From Caccoplasma_A sp045587545 (lineage in GTDB: Bacteria; Bacteroidota; Bacteroidia; Bacteroidales; G3-4614), in NCBI GenBank assembly GCA_045587545.1, contig JAZNCN010000013.1:1-32894 (forward strand): a DNA stretch of 32,894 nucleotides, in the 5' to 3' direction. A program made the translations under genes and the position numbers. Numbering within the stretch: position 1 is the stretch's first letter; each line of letters opens with the position of its first letter. Below are positions 28,752 through 32,894 of this stretch, piece after piece. Under the pieces are notes generated by a model, which saw only the letters and a program-made list of their open reading frames with translations, had not been told where the DNA came from and did not search any database.

Positions 28752-30080
28752 ATGACAGAAGATTCAATCCTAAAAAATAAGAAAGTCGTTTATTACACAT
28801 TGGGTTGTAAGCTCAACTTTGCCGAGACTTCAACTATTGGGGAAATGCTAACACAGCGAGGTGTTGTCAAGGCCAAGGTGGGAGAGCAGGCAGATATTTG
28901 TATTATAAACACGTGCTCTGTAACTGAACTTGCCGATAAAAAATGTCGTCAGACCATACGCAGTTTTGCTCGTCAGCACCCCAGTGCATATATTGTTGTT
29001 ACAGGGTGTTATGCTCAATTAAAGAGTGAAGAGGTGGGAGCAATAGAGGGCGTTGATTTGGTTTTGGGTGCGGCAGAGAAGATGGATCTGCCCGATAAAT
29101 TAGAGACTTTTTTACAATCAGAGAGAGAGTTAGAGATAGATACTACTCCGCTCGCAGAGATAAAAGAGTTTGCTCCTTCATGTTCAAGGGGAGACAGAAC
29201 TCGTTATTTTTTAAAAGTTCAAGATGGTTGCGATTATTATTGTTCATATTGTACCATACCTTTTGCGCGAGGCAGAAGCAGAAATGGCTCAATATCCTCA
29301 ATGGTTGAGCAGGCAAAACAGGTTGCCGACGAAGGAGGCAAGGAGATAGTAATAACAGGAGTAAACATTGGCGATTTTGGTAAAACAACAGGAGAGAGTT
29401 TCCTTGATCTGATAAAAGCTCTTGACGAGGTAGAAGGGATTGAACGTTATAGAATTTCATCTATTGAACCAGATTTGCTTACTGATGAAGCAATAGAGTT
29501 TATTGCAACATCAAAACGTATAGCTCCACATTTTCATATTCCGTTGCAATCGGGAAGCGATGAAGTTTTAAAGATAATGCGTCGCCATTATGATAAGGCG
29601 CTCTTCTGTTCAAAGATAAAAAAGATAAAACAGATTATGCCCGATGCATTTATAGGAGTTGACCTTATTGTTGGCATGAGAGGCGAAACAGATGCTTTGT
29701 TTAATGAGAGTTTCGCTACGGTTGAGGGATTGGATATTTCGCAACTTCATGTATTTACATACTCCGAACGTCCGGGTACAAGAGCATTAAAAATTGAGCA
29801 TGTTGTTACTCCGCAAGAGAAACACGACAGATGTACTCAAATGCTCAACCTTTCGGAAAAGAAACGGTTGGCATTTTACAACTCACAAATAGGCAAGTGC
29901 CGTCCTGTATTATTTGAGCAACCGGGTAGTGGCGCTCCTATGCATGGTTTTTCCGATAACTATATACGAGTTGAAATGCCTTATGATAAATCGCTTGTAA
30001 ACCGTAGCGGTGTAAAAGTTTTACTTGGCGATTTTAATGAAGACAAGAGTGCTTTGAAAGTTGAAAAATTATTTATATAA
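28752..30080 (+). CDS. mtaB: tRNA threonylcarbamoyladenosine methylthiotransferase MtaB
   Basis: The 442-residue radical-SAM enzyme adds a methylthio group to t6A37 of ANN-decoding tRNAs, giving ms2t6A. The N-terminal UPF0004 domain binds one Fe-S cluster through C19 (LGCKLN), C55 (NTCSV) and C86 (TGCYAQ). The radical-SAM domain binds the second through C160, C164 and C167 (DGCDYYCSYC). Later motifs are SSIEPDLL, HFHIPLQSGSDEVLKIMRRH, GVDLIVGMRGE and a C-terminal TRAM-like segment. The CKLN motif and the length point to MtaB rather than MiaB or RimO. The ATG at 28752 is chosen because it sits just before the conserved start; a TTG at 28734 overlapping the DUF456 stop would add six residues. 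It is followed closely by the acyltransferase. Confidence 0.93.
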   Translation: MTEDSILKNKKVVYYTLGCKLNFAETSTIGEMLTQRGVVKAKVGEQADICIINTCSVTELADKKCRQTIRSFARQHPSAYIVVTGCYAQLKSEEVGAIEGVDLVLGAAEKMDLPDKLETFLQSERELEIDTTPLAEIKEFAPSCSRGDRTRYFLKVQDGCDYYCSYCTIPFARGRSRNGSISSMVEQAKQVADEGGKEIVITGVNIGDFGKTTGESFLDLIKALDEVEGIERYRISSIEPDLLTDEAIEFIATSKRIAPHFHIPLQSGSDEVLKIMRRHYDKALFCSKIKKIKQIMPDAFIGVDLIVGMRGETDALFNESFATVEGLDISQLHVFTYSERPGTRALKIEHVVTPQEKHDRCTQMLNLSEKKRLAFYNSQIGKCRPVLFEQPGSGAPMHGFSDNYIRVEMPYDKSLVNRSGVKVLLGDFNEDKSALKVEKLFI

Positions 30081-30089
30081 GTGTAATTT

Positions 30090-30983
30090 ATGAATGAACG
30101 ATTAGAGAATATACTATATTCGCCCATATACCTTTTTGTATGGCTACACTCCTTGTTGCCTTTTTGGGCATTGTATATATTGTCCGATATTCTTTATTTC
30201 CCATTGTACTACATTATACGCTATCGCCGTAAATTGGTATATGAGAGTATGCATAACTCTTTCCCTGACAAAAGCGAGAAGGAGATAACTCGTATGGTAA
30301 AGGCTTTTTATCATCACTTTTGCGATTATATTGTTGAGACAATAAAACTTCTGCATATATCAGATGCCGAAACAAAGAGACGTTTTGTAATAGAAAACAT
30401 TGACGTATTACAACGAGCTTTAGATGAGCGTAGACAAGTAATATTAATGCTTGGGCACTATGGTAATTGGGAGTATATTCCTTCAATAGCCCTTTGGCTT
30501 AATGCCCCCGAGGGAGCAGTTATGGGGGAGGTATATCGACCTCTCAAAAACAGATGGTTTGATAAGTTCTTCTTAAAATTACGTTCGCGCTATAACACGG
30601 TTAATATCCCCAAAAACGATATATTTAGGGAGTATATAAAGTATCGTCGCGATAACCGCCCGGCGATAGTAGGATTTATGGCAGATCAAACTCCATCGCC
30701 TGCAAATATCTACTATTGGACAAATTTCCTTAATCAAGATACACCTATGCTTACAGGTATTGAACGTATTGCACAAAAACTTGATTGTTCTCTTGTATAT
30801 GCCGATGTAATAAAACTAAAACGAGGACACTATAAAATTGTCTTTGAAGAGATAACCCAAACACCAAAAGATTATAAAGAGTTTGAGATAACCGAAATAT
30901 ATACTCGTTTGATGGAGAAAACCATATTGAGAGCCCCTGAATTTTGGTTGTGGACTCACAAGCGTTGGAAACATAAACGATGA
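30090..30983 (+). CDS. Lipid A biosynthesis acyltransferase (LpxL/HtrB family)
   Basis: The 297-residue protein would transfer a fatty acyl chain to the lipid A precursor at the inner membrane. An N-terminal hydrophobic helix (LFVWLHSLLPFWALYILSDI) is followed by the catalytic motif H123-x4-E128 in LGHYGNWEY, which takes the HX4E form common in Bacteroidota. Other family parts are VYRPLKNRWFDKFFLKLRSR, GFMADQTPSPANIYYWTNFL, and a final LRAPEFWLWTHKRWKHKR. It lies 9 bp after mtaB and 9 bp before the glycosyltransferase ATG. A late acyltransferase role is family knowledge; which position it acylates is not visible. Confidence 0.9.
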   Translation: MNERLENILYSPIYLFVWLHSLLPFWALYILSDILYFPLYYIIRYRRKLVYESMHNSFPDKSEKEITRMVKAFYHHFCDYIVETIKLLHISDAETKRRFVIENIDVLQRALDERRQVILMLGHYGNWEYIPSIALWLNAPEGAVMGEVYRPLKNRWFDKFFLKLRSRYNTVNIPKNDIFREYIKYRRDNRPAIVGFMADQTPSPANIYYWTNFLNQDTPMLTGIERIAQKLDCSLVYADVIKLKRGHYKIVFEEITQTPKDYKEFEITEIYTRLMEKTILRAPEFWLWTHKRWKHKR

Positions 30984-30992
30984 TTGTTTGAT

Positions 30993-31988
30993 ATGGTACA
31001 AGATACGGCAGTTGTAATATTAAATTGGAATGGCAAGAAACTCATGGAAGAATTCCTTCCATCGGTAGCAACATTATCGCAAGGAGCAGATGTTATTGTT
31101 GCCGATAATGGCTCTACCGATGGGTCGGTTGAGTGGTTACAAGCCAATTATCCCTCAGTGCAAGTTCTTGCTTTCGATAAAAATCATGGATTTGCAGGAG
31201 GCTATAATTTGGCAATAGAGCAATTATCAGTGTATAAATATATTGTACTGCTAAATTCCGATGTTGAGGTAACCAATAATTGGGTTACTCCATTAAGAGA
31301 GTTTATGATTGCCAACCCCGATGTTGCCGCATGTCAACCCAAACTAAAATCATATTCCGATAAAACTATGTTTGAGTATGCCGGAGCAGCAGGAGGCTTT
31401 ATTGATAAGTATGGCTATCCCTTTTGCCGAGGCAGAATATTTGATACCACCGAAAAAGATTGCGGGCAATATGATGGCGCACCCAAAGATATATTTTGGG
31501 CAACAGGAGCAGCACTTATGGTAGAGCGTGAGAGTTATTTGGCAGTAGGGGGATTAGATGCTGATTTCTTTGCTCACATGGAGGAGATTGACCTCTGTTG
31601 GAGATTACAACTATTAGGCAAAAGAGTTGTTGCAGTAACCGATAGTGTAGTATATCATTTAGGCGGAGGAACATTGGCAGCAGGCAACCCTCGCAAAACA
31701 TACCTAAATTTCCGCAACAACCTCTTTATGCTCTATAAGAACCTACCTCTGAGAGAAGGCAAGAGACTGATTTTTAAAAGAAAGCTACTTGATGGATTGG
31801 CAGCAATAATGTTCCTCGTAAAACTAAGTTTTGGAGAGGTAAAATCGGTATGGTTAGCACATCGCCACTTTGAACGCGACAAACACCGCTATAAAAATCA
31901 ACCCTCAATAAATATGCTAAAGCATTTTACTGAGGGTAATAGGAGTGTAGTAGTTGATTACTATCTTAAAGGGAAGCGAACATTTTAA
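30993..31988 (+). CDS. Family 2 glycosyltransferase (rhamnosyltransferase-like)
   Basis: The 331-residue protein has a GT-A fold. It opens AVVILNWNGKKLMEEFLPS, has the nucleotide-sugar strand VIVADNGSTDGSVEWL, the DXD-like VLLNSDVEVTNNW, KDIFWATGAALMVERESYL, and FFAHMEEIDLCWRLQLLGKR, which matches the acidic ExDLCWR motif of GT2 enzymes. A C-terminal stretch has membrane-associating hydrophobic residues. The donor and acceptor sugars are not known; work on cell-surface glycans is likely given the acyltransferase next door. The start is ATG at 30993, just ahead of the conserved first strand; an upstream TTG at 30984 would add three residues. It is last in the DUF456-mtaB-acyltransferase operon. 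No convincing terminator was found in the 47-bp gap after it. Confidence 0.9.
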   Translation: MVQDTAVVILNWNGKKLMEEFLPSVATLSQGADVIVADNGSTDGSVEWLQANYPSVQVLAFDKNHGFAGGYNLAIEQLSVYKYIVLLNSDVEVTNNWVTPLREFMIANPDVAACQPKLKSYSDKTMFEYAGAAGGFIDKYGYPFCRGRIFDTTEKDCGQYDGAPKDIFWATGAALMVERESYLAVGGLDADFFAHMEEIDLCWRLQLLGKRVVAVTDSVVYHLGGGTLAAGNPRKTYLNFRNNLFMLYKNLPLREGKRLIFKRKLLDGLAAIMFLVKLSFGEVKSVWLAHRHFERDKHRYKNQPSINMLKHFTEGNRSVVVDYYLKGKRTF

Positions 31989-32035
31989 ATGCATTTCCCC
32001 TTTTTGTATGCACTTAATTTACAATTCTATTGTTT

Positions 32036-32894
32036 TTATTGCTTAAATCTATCTTGTAGAACTTGCATTTTCTCTATAATCTGGTTGAAAGTCGGCTTAT
32101 TAGTACCATAAATCATATTTACCAACATTTCTGCATAGTCCTTCTCCCATACTGCAATAATATCCTCACGAGGAATAAGTACTATTCTTTTGCGGACATC
32201 AGGCGTGTAGTCCATATCTTTTACCGATGTAAATATCTCTCTATGGTGCCTGATGTTTTCCCACAATTCATCATCCTTAACGGCAGCTATTGCAAAATCC
32301 TTATCCATCATCTGATAGAGGTCGTACAAATGGCGTGATTTTCTATTCGCATTAGCTCCATGTCCTGCAACAGAGAATAATTCGTGTAATAAGAATACCT
32401 TTTCTAAGAAAGTTTTTCCTGATACAGCAGTCGCAATATCCGAATCAACAACGCTAGTCTGAATAGCCAGGAAGTTCTCTTCTACAAGGCTCTTGACCTT
32501 ATTCATTGCATATGGCTCTGACAGAGAGCGAGCCCCAATCTCCAACATAACAACAGGCTTCAAGTAGTCCAACTCACCCTGAATGGCACTCTTGTATGTT
32601 ATCCATATTTTTCTTGGCTCAGGGTATGTGTTGTCGCCTTCACCATCTTGCTCGGCTTCAATCGTACATAATGCATCTAAACTATATTCCTTAATGGCCA
32701 AAAACAAAGCATTATAAAATTCTTCGCGAACAAATATTGATGATTCTTTGCGGAGTTTCTTAATCTGTTTCTTGGTCAGGTCTCCCTCCAATCCAAATAG
32801 AGAACGGTCAACCGCAAGATCTATATCTTCTGAAAATCTGCTGATATGTTTTCCAACCTTGCTCAATGAGGTTCCACCCTTGAATATCAGTTTA
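32036..32894 (-). CDS. AbiEii/AbiGii-type nucleotidyltransferase toxin (5' end beyond window)
   Basis: The minus-strand frame enters at the right edge and stops at 32036, giving about 286 residues with no start inside the window. Motifs at the entering end are LIFKGGTSLSK and RFSEDIDLAVDR, the nucleotidyltransferase GG-S and DxD core of AbiEii. Later segments include LDYLKPVVMLEIGARSLSEP and a helix-rich tail with FSVAGHGANANRKSRHLYDL. These proteins are toxins of type IV toxin-antitoxin or abortive-infection pairs; the matching AbiEi antitoxin is usually upstream, here outside the window. An internal TTG at 32866 could be mistaken for a start, but the conserved motif extends past it. Accessory DNA next to a core glycan operon is likely; activity is not shown. 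Confidence 0.85.
   Translation of the reverse strand, partial: KLIFKGGTSLSKVGKHISRFSEDIDLAVDRSLFGLEGDLTKKQIKKLRKESSIFVREEFYNALFLAIKEYSLDALCTIEAEQDGEGDNTYPEPRKIWITYKSAIQGELDYLKPVVMLEIGARSLSEPYAMNKVKSLVEENFLAIQTSVVDSDIATAVSGKTFLEKVFLLHELFSVAGHGANANRKSRHLYDLYQMMDKDFAIAAVKDDELWENIRHHREIFTSVKDMDYTPDVRKRIVLIPREDIIAVWEKDYAEMLVNMIYGTNKPTFNQIIEKMQVLQDRFKQ

Noticed and set aside
32036..32866. Treating the TTG at 32866 as the start of the AbiEii gene
   Set aside because: The conserved KGGTSLSK motif continues upstream of it to the window edge.
1..32894. CRISPR array
   Set aside because: No regularly spaced repeat of 20 to 40 bp was seen on either strand.

Overview
The window reads as a chromosome segment from a member of the order Bacteroidales (Bacteroidota). 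Four things point there. Many genes carry a TAnnTTTG -7 promoter box, several with a TTTG -33 box. Leu and Phe tRNA genes lack an encoded CCA. Bacteroidota-restricted families are present (DUF3256, DUF3316, PorT-like barrels, a CarboxypepD_reg-like barrel, OmpA with a long N-terminal barrel). Housekeeping genes such as HU, RNase G, topoisomerase IV subunit A, GlyRS and MtaB are of Bacteroidales type. I cannot place the family or genus.

Layout. 1-740: the N-terminal part of a tyrosine integrase runs off the left edge, next to a tRNA-Phe gene, which looks like one end of an integrated element. 857-5003: a DMT-family transporter (minus strand), a DUF3256 protein, HU followed by a 29-residue basic protein resembling ribosomal protein bS22/mS38, a terminator, a structured leader and RNase G. 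5121-5419: an apparently undescribed, heavily self-complementary non-coding RNA or leader with its own -7 box and a terminator. 5504-14102: an AT-rich run of six exported proteins (a beta-propeller/OmpA-like protein, a TPR-caspase, a duplicated beta-barrel, an LPP20-like protein, a DUF4384 protein and a PorT-like barrel), followed at 14231-15820 by a transglutaminase-like protein. This is the most unusual part of the window and looks like an envelope-located caspase system. 15888-18353: a nucleoside phosphorylase facing an OmpA-family porin. 18543-18829: two tRNA-Leu genes facing each other. 18924-23497 (minus): an S41 peptidase lipoprotein, a DUF3316 protein and topoisomerase IV subunit A. 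23677-25775: GlyRS and an FKBP lipoprotein. 26018-28038 (minus): a small lipoprotein and a long-chain acyl-CoA synthetase. 28243-31988: a tight operon of DUF456, MtaB, an LpxL-type acyltransferase and a GT2 glycosyltransferase. 32036-32894: an AbiEii-type nucleotidyltransferase toxin gene, cut by the right edge.

How the parts fit together. Most of the window is core chromosome, with accessory DNA at both edges (integrase, AbiEii). In the 5504-15820 block nearly every product has an export signal, and two of them (the propeller protein and the caspase) share a central module, so the products probably work together in the periplasm or outer membrane. All RNA structures were folded by eye. Family names come from recognising motifs, not from database searches.
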